Both the position numbers and the translations under genes were made by a program. 45,870 nt of DNA from JAJZXY01 sp046706185 (GTDB lineage: Archaea; Thermoplasmatota; Thermoplasmata; Sysuiplasmatales; Sysuiplasmataceae), in contig JBJKPR010000048.1 of the NCBI GenBank assembly GCA_046706185.1, forward strand, positions 1 through 45,870. Direction: 5' to 3'. Shown piece by piece: positions 14,011 through 26,406 of the stretch. The notes under the pieces were generated by a model. The model worked only from the letters and a program-made list of their open reading frames with translations. It was not told the DNA's origin and searched no databases. How positions within the stretch are numbered: the stretch's first letter is position 1; every line of letters starts with the position of its first letter.

Positions 14011-15249
14011 TCAAGTGCCACCGTCGTCCGCTGCAATGCAGTCCATGAGTATGCTCGAAAGATCTTTCAAGCCTCCCCCTCCCCTCAGGTTCAGCAGGCA
14101 AACGGGGCATGCCACGACTGTGGTTGGGCCCCCACCCTCATGCAGCTGCGAAATCCTAGACAGCGAAACCCTCTTTGATATTTCAGGGTAGAGCATTTCG
14201 TCAGGACCGCCGCAGCAGTGTGTCCTCTTGCCGCTGTAGTCAGGAAGCCGAACGGAGGAGACTGCATTCAGCAGTTCGGAGGGGGCAGTCATGCTTTCAA
14301 AGCGCCTCGTGAGATGGCACGGTTCATGGAAACTCACCGCTTCCCCCTTCCGTCTGAACTTCCGCGTGTCGAGTAGTTCAGTGTAGTGGACAACTTCAAG
14401 GTCGAACCCCTTGACAAGCAGCGGGTATGTGTTCTTGAGCAGATCATGTGTGTGAGGGTCAACCGTGATTATCCTCCTTGCCCCGCGCCTTCTGAATTCA
14501 TCTGCAACAAGCGAGGCGTATTTCCTCATCGATGAAATGAAACCGAGGTCGTGAAGCAGTGTCCCAGGGTACGGTTCCTGCCCGCCCATGTAGCTGAACC
14601 TGATGCCATTCATTAGCAGGAGGGAGGCTATGTTCTTCAGGTGCGAGTTCATCTCAGCGCAGAGCTCCCTGTCGTTGAACAGGAGCGCGATTTTCATGAG
14701 CCAGGGGAGCCGAATCCCCCCTTCCACCGTAATTCTCCTCGCGAACCTTCCCCTTCCGTTGATGAACCGCATGAGTGCGCTGCTGTAAGACATCAGCTGG
14801 TACATCTGGCCCGTGTACAGAAGCGTGTCACAGCCATCGGGGATGTCCAGCCCTTCCGCCCATTCAGATGCCCTCTTTCCCAGGGGGAGAACGGAGTGGT
14901 AACGCATTATCGTTTGTTCCACAAGCTTCGCTAAAGGGGGTATTCCCTCGCTCCGTTCCACCATTATCTCCTTCGCGAGATGGCTTACCTTCCCGGCATT
15001 TACACCGGCAGGGCAGACCTGAAGGCACGCATAGCAGTCGAGGCATGAATAGAAGGAATCGCTGTACGGCGAGATGCTGCCGCTGCCTTCTGCCGCGGCA
15101 CTCAGCTCCTTTCCGAGCATCACCCTTCCCCTGGCACCCTTGGAGCCGTCGTAGCCTGAGGATGGAAAAGTGGGACACACTGCCTCGCAGAAGCCGCAGT
15201 TGATGCATCTGCCCGCCTCTTCCTTGAGAAGGCGCATCGCATCGCTCAA
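14011..15249 (-). CDS. Fe-S subunit of glycolate/lactate-type oxidase (GlcF/GlpC-like)
   Basis: A 412-aa protein with two [4Fe-4S] ferredoxin motifs: C15-x2-C18-x2-C21-x3-C25P and C69-x2-C72-x2-C75-x3-C79P. They are followed by two CCG (cysteine-rich) domains with FHEPCHLTRR, HCCGGPDE and ACPVC. This architecture carries electrons from a flavoprotein dehydrogenase to quinone or another acceptor (GlcF, GlpC, LldE, HdrD). Its start overlaps the stop of the GlcD-like gene by 4 nt (15246-15249), so the two form a complex and an operon. Substrate cannot be decided from sequence. Confidence 0.9.
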   Translation of the reverse strand: MSDAMRLLKEEAGRCINCGFCEAVCPTFPSSGYDGSKGARGRVMLGKELSAAAEGSGSISPYSDSFYSCLDCYACLQVCPAGVNAGKVSHLAKEIMVERSEGIPPLAKLVEQTIMRYHSVLPLGKRASEWAEGLDIPDGCDTLLYTGQMYQLMSYSSALMRFINGRGRFARRITVEGGIRLPWLMKIALLFNDRELCAEMNSHLKNIASLLLMNGIRFSYMGGQEPYPGTLLHDLGFISSMRKYASLVADEFRRRGARRIITVDPHTHDLLKNTYPLLVKGFDLEVVHYTELLDTRKFRRKGEAVSFHEPCHLTRRFESMTAPSELLNAVSSVRLPDYSGKRTHCCGGPDEMLYPEISKRVSLSRISQLHEGGGPTTVVACPVCLLNLRGGGGLKDLSSILMDCIAADDGGT

Positions 15250-16637
15250 ACGAATACCTTCCCAGGGTTCAGCAGCCCTTTGGGGTCAAAGACACTTTTC
15301 GTCTGCTTCATCAGGTCCATGGCCCTTTCCGAATGCCGCCTGCTGTATTCCATCTTCAGGAGGTCCATCTTCTCAATTCCTATACCGTGCTCCGCTGACA
15401 CACTCCCTCCTGCCATGAGCGCTGCCTCAGCCAGATGCCTGTGGAAACTCTCGACCCTTTGCTTCTCGGAGCTGTCGCTGAGGTCAGCGAATATGTTTGC
15501 ATGTATATTGCCGTCCCCTATGTGGCCGAAGAGAGCAACACGCACACCGTCTTCCTCCACCAGGCCGTCGATTCTCTTTAGCACGCCAGGGAGGGAAGAG
15601 GGCGGTACGACTATGTCCCCGATGACAACGATATCCCTTTCGCTCTTCCTCAGCTTGAGCAGGGAGGAGTAGGCACCCTTGCGGGCTGTATACAGCCTTT
15701 CCATTTCGCCCCTGTCCCTTGTGGAGACCACCCCTTCGGCGCCGTTCTCGCTGAATATCTCGGTCGCCCTTGCGAGGTATCTGTCCAGCGCTTCGGCTGG
15801 CCCGTCGAAGTCAACGAGAAGGACGAACGGGGAGCGGACGGGGAATTTGAATGTACCGGTAGACTCGACAGCGTCCATCGTCATGCGGTCGAGGAACTCG
15901 GCGATCAGCAGCTCCATACCGGATGCTTTGATCGCGGCAACCGACCTGCCGAGCGACTCGATGTCGCCGAAGAAAGCAAGGACCCTGCCCACCTGTTCGG
16001 GAAGAGGGGCTATTTTCAGGAATGCCCTGGTCACAACCGCAAGAGTGCCCTCGCTGCCAACGATGAGGGAGGTCAGGTCATAACCGATCCTCGACTTCAG
16101 CGTCCTGTTTCCTGTCTGAATGATGGTGCCGTCCATGAGCACAGCCTCAAGGCCAAGCACCCAGTCTTTTGTAGTCCCGTACCTGACGCATCGCAGCCCG
16201 CCGGCGTTTGTGCCTATGATCCCTCCGACTGTGGCTGCTATCGAACTCCCGGGATCAGGCGGAAAGAGCATTCCAAGCTTTGAAAGCCTGAGGTTGAGAC
16301 TGTCTATCCTGACTCCCGCCTGCGCCTCGGCGCAGCTGTCCTCGACGCTGACACCCAGAATGGAGTCCATGCGCAGGAGGCTCAGCACGATCGCCCTGTC
16401 AAGAACGATTGAGGCGCCGGTCAGCGATGTTCCTCCACCCCTCGCGACAACAGCGATGCCGTTGTCGTTGCAGTACCTCAGAACACGGGACACCTGTTCG
16501 ACTGTTTCGGGAAGGACGACAGCCAGAGGCAGCTTCCCCTGGAAGTGAGAGGCATCCCTGCTGTAGGGAATGAGTTCCTCCCTAGTTGTCAGCACGCCGT
16601 CAGGCACCATGGCCCTCAGCTCTTCGTGAATAACCAT
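15246..16637 (-). CDS. FAD-linked oxidase (GlcD / D-lactate dehydrogenase-like)
   Basis: A 463-aa vanillyl-alcohol-oxidase-type flavoprotein. The FAD-binding domain shows ARGGGTSLTGAS, PPDPGSSIAATVGG and GTNAGGLRCVRYG. The C-terminal cap ends with LFGHIGDGNIHANIF, SAEHGIG and DPKGLLNPGKVF, the family hallmark. It oxidises a 2-hydroxy acid such as glycolate or D-lactate and passes electrons to the adjacent Fe-S subunit. The ATG at 16637 is chosen because AAAGGAG lies about 8 nt upstream; the frame is open to 16670. Confidence 0.92.
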   Translation of the reverse strand: MVIHEELRAMVPDGVLTTREELIPYSRDASHFQGKLPLAVVLPETVEQVSRVLRYCNDNGIAVVARGGGTSLTGASIVLDRAIVLSLLRMDSILGVSVEDSCAEAQAGVRIDSLNLRLSKLGMLFPPDPGSSIAATVGGIIGTNAGGLRCVRYGTTKDWVLGLEAVLMDGTIIQTGNRTLKSRIGYDLTSLIVGSEGTLAVVTRAFLKIAPLPEQVGRVLAFFGDIESLGRSVAAIKASGMELLIAEFLDRMTMDAVESTGTFKFPVRSPFVLLVDFDGPAEALDRYLARATEIFSENGAEGVVSTRDRGEMERLYTARKGAYSSLLKLRKSERDIVVIGDIVVPPSSLPGVLKRIDGLVEEDGVRVALFGHIGDGNIHANIFADLSDSSEKQRVESFHRHLAEAALMAGGSVSAEHGIGIEKMDLLKMEYSRRHSERAMDLMKQTKSVFDPKGLLNPGKVFV

Positions 16638-16730
16638 TTGACAGCTCCTTTCAGGTGTAGGTGGAAACAATATTCATGATTTTGTATACGGGCACGGGAA
16701 AAGGCAGTGAAACGAACTGTGGTGGAGCAT

Positions 16731-18860
<2,130 letters not shown>

Positions 18861-18869
18861 ACCTCCCGT

Positions 18870-20402
18870 TCAACTTGCATCCTTATTTAGCGTTTGTGCA
18901 GGGTTATCACCCAGAAGAGTCAGGATTGCATTCAGCGGTATATCCACCCACTCCGGCCTGTTGTTCATTTCATACTTCAGCTCATAGACCGCCTTCTCTA
19001 TTGTGAAGAAGGTGAGAAGGCGCTTCATGTCATTGAACGATGATGGAAGGTACTGGACAGATGGGGCATAGTTGCTCCAGTACGAATCCATGAAAATGCC
19101 GGTCGCAATCGAGCGCCATATGTCTGTCACGCACTTTGTTTGCGGGTCACTGCCTAGCCTTCTTTCGCTGAAGCTGGCCGCATAGTCGAGCGATCGGAGC
19201 ATGCCGCTGACATCCCTGAGGGCGCAGTGCGCCGACCTTCTGTATTCGAGGGAGCGCATCGGTTCTCCCTCGAAGTCTATCACGTAGAACTCCTCTCCTG
19301 CCTTCAGCACCTGGCCGAGATGATAATCCCCGTGGACACGGATACGGTGCATGCCGGCCGGTCCAACTGCGGTTGCGCTCCTGGAGGCATCGAGCAATCT
19401 GCGGCTGCAGCCGAGCAGTTTGTGAGCGAGAGCTGCATGCTGGACGGACATTGCCTGTGAACTGCCACGGAGAGCGGCGACCGCCTCCATGGTCAGGGCA
19501 CTGTAGTCCGTGACCCATCTGCTTATGTCCTCCCTTGTTACGGGGACGGGAGCGAAAACCTGCTCGGTGTCGAGCGCCGAGAGCGAGTTGTGGAGCCTGG
19601 CAGTCAGCCCGCCAAGCTTTCTCACGTAATAAAGGCAGGAAAGCCTTCCCTGCTCTCCTTCCTCCGTGACATCATCCGCCTTCGCGTTCTTCAGGAACTT
19701 GCCTAGCATGCCGGTGAAATACGTCCAGCAGTCGCCCTCGTTGGCAACGAATTCGCTAAGCGAGCCGATGGTGTAATCGCCCTCGTTCCTGTAGTCAATT
19801 TTCCCGAATGGCTTCGGAACGCTCCTGAAGCCTGTGGACGCAGCAAGGCGGGCAGGGATCTCGTAGTCCGGATTTTCGCCGCGCTCAACCTTCCTGTAAC
19901 TCTTGTATATGGCACGTTTGCCGATGATGACTGAGGTGTTGCTCTGTTCGGAGGATACAACGGATGTCTCAGATGTGGTGATTTCATCCAGCACAGGCAT
20001 GAATAAGGTAGGCTTTGCCGAGACAGCACCCCTTCCAAGTTGAAGCTCAAGGCCCGACCTGAACAACGCCATCACATACTCTGCAAACTGCCTGCTGAAG
20101 AGGGCGTCCTCAAAGTACATAATGCCGCCCTCCGATTCAACTGTGAAAGAAAGCGGTGTTTTTTCAGGAGGCGCGTCAAAAACGGACAGGGGTATGAAAT
20201 AGTCTTCAGTGCCGCCATCCCTGAAGAGAATGTGGATGAGAAGAAACACGAACCTGCTTCCTGAGAAAATTGCTTCGCCGTGATCTCTGACTTCAAAAGT
20301 GCTTACACCCCTGGCCTTTCCGGCGAACCAGCGCTGCTCCTGAAGCTTTCCGACAGTGGAAGATGCGATCGAGCCAATTACTGTCCGGCTGAACCCGGCC
20401 AT
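18870..20402 (-). CDS. mak: maltokinase
   Basis: A 510-aa protein of the maltokinase (Pep2/Mak) family, which phosphorylates maltose to maltose-1-phosphate with ATP. The N-terminal cap shows the typical QRWFAGKAR. The kinase-like C-lobe has RVHGDYHLGQVL (catalytic Asp) and YVIDFEGEPMRSLEYRR (metal-binding Asp), as in aminoglycoside-phosphotransferase-fold kinases. It begins at the base next to the end of treS and lies 9 nt upstream of glgX. Its product is the substrate of GlgE encoded two genes upstream. Confidence 0.93.
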   Translation of the reverse strand: MAGFSRTVIGSIASSTVGKLQEQRWFAGKARGVSTFEVRDHGEAIFSGSRFVFLLIHILFRDGGTEDYFIPLSVFDAPPEKTPLSFTVESEGGIMYFEDALFSRQFAEYVMALFRSGLELQLGRGAVSAKPTLFMPVLDEITTSETSVVSSEQSNTSVIIGKRAIYKSYRKVERGENPDYEIPARLAASTGFRSVPKPFGKIDYRNEGDYTIGSLSEFVANEGDCWTYFTGMLGKFLKNAKADDVTEEGEQGRLSCLYYVRKLGGLTARLHNSLSALDTEQVFAPVPVTREDISRWVTDYSALTMEAVAALRGSSQAMSVQHAALAHKLLGCSRRLLDASRSATAVGPAGMHRIRVHGDYHLGQVLKAGEEFYVIDFEGEPMRSLEYRRSAHCALRDVSGMLRSLDYAASFSERRLGSDPQTKCVTDIWRSIATGIFMDSYWSNYAPSVQYLPSSFNDMKRLLTFFTIEKAVYELKYEMNNRPEWVDIPLNAILTLLGDNPAQTLNKDAS

Positions 20403-22067
20403 TCACTCCTCCTCATCGTTTTCTGTGGGTTTTGTCAGGCTAAGCCAGAAGAATGACCTGGGATGGAGTGTGAAGAAGTAGGGCAGCTCGCCGATCCTGG
20501 GAAAGGTGGCTTCTGTGATCGCCTCGACCGGCCTGAGACCTGCGAACTCGGGCAGAGACAGTTCAAGGTAAGTGGGCTTCCTTGAAAGATTGAATATGCA
20601 CAGCATGTGGTCATCACCGTAGTTGCGGACGTATGACAGCACCCTCTTGTTCCTGTGCTCCAGGAACCTTATTTCACCCCTTCCAAGCACGCGGGCGTAC
20701 TTCCTCCTCACTGAGAGCATGCGCCTCACCCAGTTCAGGAGCGATGAAGGAAGCCTGTTCTCTGACTCAACGTTTATGCTCTCATAGTGGAAATTGGGGC
20801 TCGTCACAGGTGGGGAGAAAAGCTGCTCGGTGTCAGCACTTGAAAAGCCCGCGTTCCTGTCGTAGGACCATTGCATCGGCGTCCTTACGCCGTTCCTGTC
20901 ACCAAGGTAAATGTTGTCCCCCATACCAAGCTCATCCCCGTAGTAAAGTATCGGGGAGCCAGGCAGGGAGAGTATGAGCGCATGAACAAGTTCGAGTGAA
21001 GCCCTATCGTCGTCGAGCAGAGGAGCCAGCCTTCTCCTTATGCCGAGGTTGAGGCGCATCTTCGGATGCTTTGCGTACTCCGAATACATGATGTCCCTCT
21101 CCTCGTTTGTCACCATTTCAAGAGTTAGTTCGTCATGGTTTCTGAGGAAAATGCCCCAGTCACACTTCTCAGGTACAGGTATTGTCTCTTTGATAATGTT
21201 GATCACAGGATAAGCGTCCTCCTTTGCGAGTGAAATGTAAATCCTCGGCATGAGAGGGAAGTTGAATGCGAGGTGAAACTCATCCTGGTTGCCGAAGTAC
21301 GATTTTGCCTCCGACGGCCACTGGTTTGCCTCGGCGAGCAGTATGGTCCCGGGGAAATCCGCCTCAATCATCTTCCTTATCTCCTTGAAATAGGCGTGAG
21401 TCTCCGGGAGGTTCTCGCATGTAGTGCCCTCCCTCTCGTACAGATATGGAACTGCATCGCACCTGAACCCGTCTAGCCCCATGCTGAGCCAGAAGCGCAT
21501 GACGTTCTTCATCTCCTCCCTGACCTCGGGGTTGTCGTAGTTGAGGTCAGGTTGATGGCTGTAGAATCTGTGCCAGTAGTACTGCTTCGTTCTTGGCTCC
21601 CATGCCCAGTTGGATATCTCACTGTCTGTGAATATGACTCTTGCGCCAGAGTACTTCGTATCGTGGTCGCTCCAGACAAACCAGCTCCTCTTTGGAGAAT
21701 CCCTGTCTGAAACAGCTTCCCTGAACCAGCTGTTCTGATCGGAGCAATGGTTCATCACAAGGTCTGCTATTACCCTGATGCCCTTTGAGTGAGCATCGGC
21801 AAGGAGGAGCTTGAAGTCGTCAATCGTGCCGTACTCAGGCTGTATGGAGTAGAAGTCAGATATGTCGTAGCCGTCATCCTTCATCGGCGACCTGTAGAAC
21901 GGGAGCAGCCAGATGCAGTCAACACCAAGCCTCTTTAGGTAGTCCAGCTTAAGGCGAACGCCGTTGATATCGCCAATGCCGTCATCGTTTGAGTCGTAAA
22001 AGGACTTCACAGGCAGTTCGTAGAATATCGCATCCCTGTACCACAGCTCTTCGTCCAGAAAGATCAC
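20403..22067 (-). CDS. treS: maltose alpha-D-glucosyltransferase (trehalose synthase)
   Basis: A 554-aa GH13 subfamily 16 enzyme interconverting trehalose and maltose. The N-terminus ELWYRDAIFYELPVKSF is characteristic of TreS. Catalytic residues: Asp in GFRCDAV (about 204), Glu in LLAEANQW (about 244), Asp in LRNHDEL (about 310). The GTG start overlaps the glgE stop (4 nt, GTGA). In this operon it converts trehalose to maltose, which Mak then phosphorylates. No kinase domain is fused, unlike some bacterial TreS-Mak fusions. Confidence 0.94.
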   Translation of the reverse strand: MIFLDEELWYRDAIFYELPVKSFYDSNDDGIGDINGVRLKLDYLKRLGVDCIWLLPFYRSPMKDDGYDISDFYSIQPEYGTIDDFKLLLADAHSKGIRVIADLVMNHCSDQNSWFREAVSDRDSPKRSWFVWSDHDTKYSGARVIFTDSEISNWAWEPRTKQYYWHRFYSHQPDLNYDNPEVREEMKNVMRFWLSMGLDGFRCDAVPYLYEREGTTCENLPETHAYFKEIRKMIEADFPGTILLAEANQWPSEAKSYFGNQDEFHLAFNFPLMPRIYISLAKEDAYPVINIIKETIPVPEKCDWGIFLRNHDELTLEMVTNEERDIMYSEYAKHPKMRLNLGIRRRLAPLLDDDRASLELVHALILSLPGSPILYYGDELGMGDNIYLGDRNGVRTPMQWSYDRNAGFSSADTEQLFSPPVTSPNFHYESINVESENRLPSSLLNWVRRMLSVRRKYARVLGRGEIRFLEHRNKRVLSYVRNYGDDHMLCIFNLSRKPTYLELSLPEFAGLRPVEAITEATFPRIGELPYFFTLHPRSFFWLSLTKPTENDEEE

Positions 22068-24001
22068 CTTTCGATGGCAAGAATATGCCCTGGTCGTTCT
22101 CCGGGTACCAGTCTTACATAGTTATATTCTCCGTGCCACCTGAAAAGCTCGCCTGTCAGCAGATCCCTCACGCCGTACCCTTCGTTTTGCTTTATCCCAA
22201 GGCTGGTTATCGGGACCCTCAGGACAGAATCCTGTGTCTCAAACGGGTTTATGTTGGCTATTATCAGCAGGACATCATCCCCCTGTCCTGACCTTCTTGT
22301 GTAAACGACAAGGTTCGGGTTCGCCACAGGGTGGAAGACCAGGTTCCCAAGTTCCTGCAGACACGGGTGTTCCCTCCTTATCCGGTTGAGGCGTGAAATC
22401 AGCCCCTTTATGTTTCCAGGCCTGTTCCAGTCCCTCTGCCTTATTTCGTACTTCTCCGAATTGAGGTACTCCTCCCTTCCCGCCAGAGCTTCATTCTCGC
22501 ACAGCTCGAAGCCGCTATATATGCCCCAGACGGGAGAGAGGGTGGCAGCAAGGAGTGCGCGCATCATGAACGCAGGCCTCCCGCCGTTCTGAAGGACGAA
22601 CGGAAGGATGTCCGGGGTGTTTGTGAAAAGGTTTGGCCTGAAGAAGTCGACTATCTGAGGCGTGTTAATCTCAGTGAAATACCCCTCGAGCTCCCAGTTG
22701 AAGTTCTTCCATGTGAAATAGGTGTAGGACTGCGAAAATCCTATCTTGGACAGTTCGTACATCACTTTTGGCTTCGTGAATGCCTCTGAAAGGAAAACGA
22801 CGTCCGGGTGGTCTCGCTTCACCTCCCCGATCAGCCACTCCCAGAAGGCAAAGGGCTTCGTGTGCGGGTTGTCCACTCTGAATATTTTCACACCTGCTTC
22901 TATCCAGTAGACAAAGATGCTCTTTAGTTCCTCCCAGAGCCCCTTCCAGTCCCTGTTCTCAAAGTTTAACGGATATATGTCGAAGTACTTCTTCGGCGGG
23001 TTCTCGGCATACCGTATGGAGCCGTCCGCCCTCCTGTGAAACCAATCCGGGTGCTCACTGACGTAGGGGTGGTCTGGCGAACACTGGAATGCCATATCCA
23101 TTGCAACCTCCATCCCCTTTTCCTTTGCCTTCCTTAGCAGCTGCTTGAAATCCACAAGCGTCCCGAGTTCCCGGTGTATCGATTTGTGGCCCCCCTCCGC
23201 GCTGCCAATAGCCCACGGGCTTCCAGGATCCCCCTCCGCAGCGGCGACAGAACCGTTCCTGCCGCGCCTGTTGGTTTTGCCGATTGGATGTATGGGAGAA
23301 AGATAGAGTACGTCGAACCCCATCGCAGATATGTCATCCAGTCTTCCGATGCAGTCTGCGAAGGTGCCGTGCTTCCCTGCCTTTGGAGACTGCGACCTTG
23401 GAAATAACTCGTACCAGCTTCCAAACCCGGCGATGCGCCTGTCCGCCTGGACCTCGAGCACCCCGTCAAACCTGGTGCGCTCGGCCCTCTGGTTGGAAGT
23501 TGCAAGCTTGACAGTAGCCTGGTCGGATGCGATCCTGACGGCTGCCGCGGGGTCTGAAGCCTCCATCCTGGAGGCTATGTCTGATAGCCTCGGTCCCGCG
23601 CTCCTGGACGATGCGGCGATCTCGAGGAGCATGCCGATCCCCGTCCTGATGTCCTGCGATATGTCCTCACCCGCCATGTGCCACTTCTTCAGGTTTTCGA
23701 GCCATGTGGAGTACCTGTCCACCCAGGCTTCCACCGTGAACTGGTAGACCCCCGGCTCTCCTACCCTGAATTCACCCTCCCACGCGTCATTCTCCACCAG
23801 CTCCATCGGTGCAACCAGCCAGTCGTCATCCCCGCTTTTCCTGTAAAGGAGCTCGGCAGAGAGCAGGTCCGTTCCGTGAGTGAATATGTCGGCAGTTACA
23901 GCGACGGTATCTCCCACCTTCCTCTTTGCAGGGTAAGCTCCGCAGTCAACCTGCGGCCGGATGCCACCGATCACAATGCTTGCTGTCATCGGCAGTCTCA
24001 C
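22064..24001 (-). CDS. glgE: alpha-1,4-glucan:maltose-1-phosphate maltosyltransferase
   Basis: A 645-aa GH13 subfamily 3 enzyme that transfers maltose from maltose-1-phosphate to the non-reducing end of alpha-1,4-glucan. The N-terminal domain begins IVIGGIRPQVDCGAYPAK, typical of GlgE. The barrel has YLSPIHPIGKTNRRGRNG, the nucleophile in FRVDNPHTKP (about 375), acid/base in LSEAF (about 405) and TPDI (about 463). The start overlaps the glgB stop by 4 nt. GlgE is known mainly from bacteria (actinobacteria and others) and is uncommon in archaea, so lateral acquisition is likely. Confidence 0.95.
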   Translation of the reverse strand: MRLPMTASIVIGGIRPQVDCGAYPAKRKVGDTVAVTADIFTHGTDLLSAELLYRKSGDDDWLVAPMELVENDAWEGEFRVGEPGVYQFTVEAWVDRYSTWLENLKKWHMAGEDISQDIRTGIGMLLEIAASSRSAGPRLSDIASRMEASDPAAAVRIASDQATVKLATSNQRAERTRFDGVLEVQADRRIAGFGSWYELFPRSQSPKAGKHGTFADCIGRLDDISAMGFDVLYLSPIHPIGKTNRRGRNGSVAAAEGDPGSPWAIGSAEGGHKSIHRELGTLVDFKQLLRKAKEKGMEVAMDMAFQCSPDHPYVSEHPDWFHRRADGSIRYAENPPKKYFDIYPLNFENRDWKGLWEELKSIFVYWIEAGVKIFRVDNPHTKPFAFWEWLIGEVKRDHPDVVFLSEAFTKPKVMYELSKIGFSQSYTYFTWKNFNWELEGYFTEINTPQIVDFFRPNLFTNTPDILPFVLQNGGRPAFMMRALLAATLSPVWGIYSGFELCENEALAGREEYLNSEKYEIRQRDWNRPGNIKGLISRLNRIRREHPCLQELGNLVFHPVANPNLVVYTRRSGQGDDVLLIIANINPFETQDSVLRVPITSLGIKQNEGYGVRDLLTGELFRWHGEYNYVRLVPGERPGHILAIER

Positions 24002-26178
24002 ACCTCTCCTTCGTATGCAAATATCTCACCCGCAAGCGGCGGGAGAGTGAGCCGTAGCGACTGGCTTCTGCCATGCATCGCAGTATCGTCGCTGCACACC
24101 GAACCCATGTTTCCCATGCCGCTCCCGCCATACTCGAGAGCATCCGAATTGAATATCTCCGAAAACCTGCCCTTCCACGGTATGCCTATCCTGTAACCGT
24201 GTCTGGGCACAGGGGTCATGTTGAAAACGAAAACAAGACCTGGCTGGCCGTTGCCTGAATGCCGTATGAATGATATGACGCTGTTGTCAGAATCGCTGAA
24301 GTCGATCCATTCAAAGCCTTCCGGATTGCTGTCCAGAGAATACAGCTGACTGTATTCCCTGTATATCGTATTCAGGTCCCCCACAAGCAATGAAAGCTTG
24401 TTGTGCTGGGGGAAGTCAAGCAGCACCCAGTCTAGACTGCCCGCTTCGTTCCATTCTGCCCACTGGCCGAACTCGGTGCCCATGAACATGAGCTTCTTCC
24501 CGGGGCTGCCGAACATGTATGTAAGGCAGAGACGCAGATTGGCGAACTTCTGCCAGTAGTCCCCCGGCATCTTCGAAAGCATTGAGCCCTTTCCATGCAC
24601 AACCTCGTCATGGGAGAAAGGAAGCATGAACTTCTCGCTGAATGCGTACCAGACTGTGAACGTAAGGTTCCTCTGATGGTAGCGCCTGTGCACAGGATCC
24701 TTCGAGAAATACTCGAGCGTGTCGTGCATCCATCCCATGTTCCATTTGAAATCAAAACCAAGGCCGCCGAACTCGGTTCTCTGAGTGACACCGCCCCACG
24801 CCGTTGACTCCTCCGCCACAGTCACAACTCCAGGATGCATTTCGTGCACCACCCTGTTGAGCTCCCTCAGGAAGTCTATAGCCTCGATGTTTTCCCTTCC
24901 GCCGTACTGGTTCGGGACCCACTCCCCCTCCTTCCTCGAGTAGTCGAGGTACAGCATCGATGTGACAGCGTCTATGCGAAGCCCGTCTGCATGGTACTTG
25001 CCTATCCAGAAGAGGGCGTCACTCAGCAGGAAATTCCTTACCTCGTTCCTCCCAAGGTTGAACACGTTGGTTCCCCAGTCCGGATGCCTTCCCTTCCTGG
25101 GATCCTGGTGGTCGAAGAGATGTGTGCCGTCGTACATCGCAAGGCCAAACTCGTCATCAGGGAAATGCGCCGGGACCCAGTCGAGTATGACAGCTATGCC
25201 ATTCCTGTGGCACTCATTGATGAACCACATGAACTCCTGTGGCGTTCCGTGCCTGGAGGTTGGCGCATAGTAATTTATTACCTGGTATCCCCATGATGCA
25301 TCCAGCGGATGTTCCATTACCGGCAGGAGCTCAATATGGGTGTAACCGAGCCTCTTGACATAGGTGATGAGCTTCGCACCTTCTTCCATGTACGTTGAAA
25401 ATGATCCGTCTCCCCTGCGCTGCCATGAGCCGAAGTGCACTTCATAGACAGACAGGGGTTCGGAATGCCTGTCCCCCTCCGACCTGGAAGACATCCAGTC
25501 GTCATCAGTCCACTGGAAGGAGAGGTTGGTTACTATCGAGCCGGTCCTGGGCCTTATCTCAGTCCTGAATGCGTATGGGTCGGTCCTGATTCTGACGGCC
25601 CCGTCGACGTTCGACCTTATGGCGAACTTGTATACCTCGTCTACACCTATGTCAGGCACAAAAAGTTCCCATATACCTGAGTGTTTCACGTTTGTCATCG
25701 GATTGGCGCCGGGCGTCCAGTGATTGAAATTGCCTACCACTGAAACCGCAATAGCATTGGGAGCCCAGACAGCAAACCTCGTCCCGTCGACTTCGTTGAC
25801 TGTTGTAATATGCGCTCCCAGCGTCTCGTAGCTGAGAAGAAGTTCACCCTTCTTGAAGAGATAAATATCATGGTCTGAAACGAAGGGCTGGAACTGGTAG
25901 GGGTCATGCCTCCTGCTCGTGTACCCGGATGAGTCGGTGAATGCAACAATGTATCTTCCCGGTTCAACGCCATGCCCGAGGGATACTTTGAAGAAGCCCG
26001 CCTCTGAAATCCTCCCTAACTCAGCTATCCTCTCCCCTGACTCGGATTCGATCCACGCCTTCCTTGCCAGCGGCAGAAAGCATCTTATCTCCTTCTCCCC
26101 CTCCACGTCGTGGCAGCCCAGGACGTTCAGAGGATCTGGCTCCTCGAAACGTTCAATCGTCTTGGATGCCGAACTCAT
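23998..26178 (-). CDS. glgB: 1,4-alpha-glucan branching enzyme
   Basis: A 726-aa GH13 subfamily 9 enzyme. An N1 domain (LNVLGCHDVEGEKEIRCF) precedes CBM48 (GTRFAVWAPNAIAVSVVGNFN), the barrel and a C-terminal all-beta domain. Catalytic residues: LRIDAV (about 400), AEEST (about 456) and SHDEV (about 524). It introduces alpha-1,6 branches into the glucan extended by GlgE. It is the first gene of the operon. A TATA-like GATATTAAAG at about 26229-26239 predicts a short leader of roughly 25-30 nt. A divergent GH31 gene starts 228 bp away. Confidence 0.96.
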   Translation of the reverse strand: MSSASKTIERFEEPDPLNVLGCHDVEGEKEIRCFLPLARKAWIESESGERIAELGRISEAGFFKVSLGHGVEPGRYIVAFTDSSGYTSRRHDPYQFQPFVSDHDIYLFKKGELLLSYETLGAHITTVNEVDGTRFAVWAPNAIAVSVVGNFNHWTPGANPMTNVKHSGIWELFVPDIGVDEVYKFAIRSNVDGAVRIRTDPYAFRTEIRPRTGSIVTNLSFQWTDDDWMSSRSEGDRHSEPLSVYEVHFGSWQRRGDGSFSTYMEEGAKLITYVKRLGYTHIELLPVMEHPLDASWGYQVINYYAPTSRHGTPQEFMWFINECHRNGIAVILDWVPAHFPDDEFGLAMYDGTHLFDHQDPRKGRHPDWGTNVFNLGRNEVRNFLLSDALFWIGKYHADGLRIDAVTSMLYLDYSRKEGEWVPNQYGGRENIEAIDFLRELNRVVHEMHPGVVTVAEESTAWGGVTQRTEFGGLGFDFKWNMGWMHDTLEYFSKDPVHRRYHQRNLTFTVWYAFSEKFMLPFSHDEVVHGKGSMLSKMPGDYWQKFANLRLCLTYMFGSPGKKLMFMGTEFGQWAEWNEAGSLDWVLLDFPQHNKLSLLVGDLNTIYREYSQLYSLDSNPEGFEWIDFSDSDNSVISFIRHSGNGQPGLVFVFNMTPVPRHGYRIGIPWKGRFSEIFNSDALEYGGSGMGNMGSVCSDDTAMHGRSQSLRLTLPPLAGEIFAYEGEV

Positions 26179-26228
26179 CGCGTATCAACCGTGTCCATTG
26201 TAGTCCTATGATTGAGAGAAGATGCTTT

Positions 26229-26239
26229 CTTTAATATCT
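26229..26239 (-). promoter_or_regulatory. TATA-like element of the glgB-glgE-treS-mak-glgX operon
   Basis: The minus strand contains GATATTAAAG about 51-61 bp upstream of the glgB ATG, in the AT-rich part of the 228-bp divergent region. A second AT-rich run, AATTAAAAAAG, lies just upstream of it. No operator for a known sugar regulator is recognisable. Confidence 0.45.
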
Positions 26240-26406
26240 TCTTTTTTAATTATCTATGTGAGTGTCAGGAGGCATCGCAATGCCACTTTCTGCCAATGTG
26301 TGTGCCCCTGAGGAGGCTTCGTGGCACAGTCAAAAACACTAACTAATAGTGCATTTCTACACAGAAGCATAGGCAAACCTGCCGGAAATTCAACGGGGTA
26401 TATCGA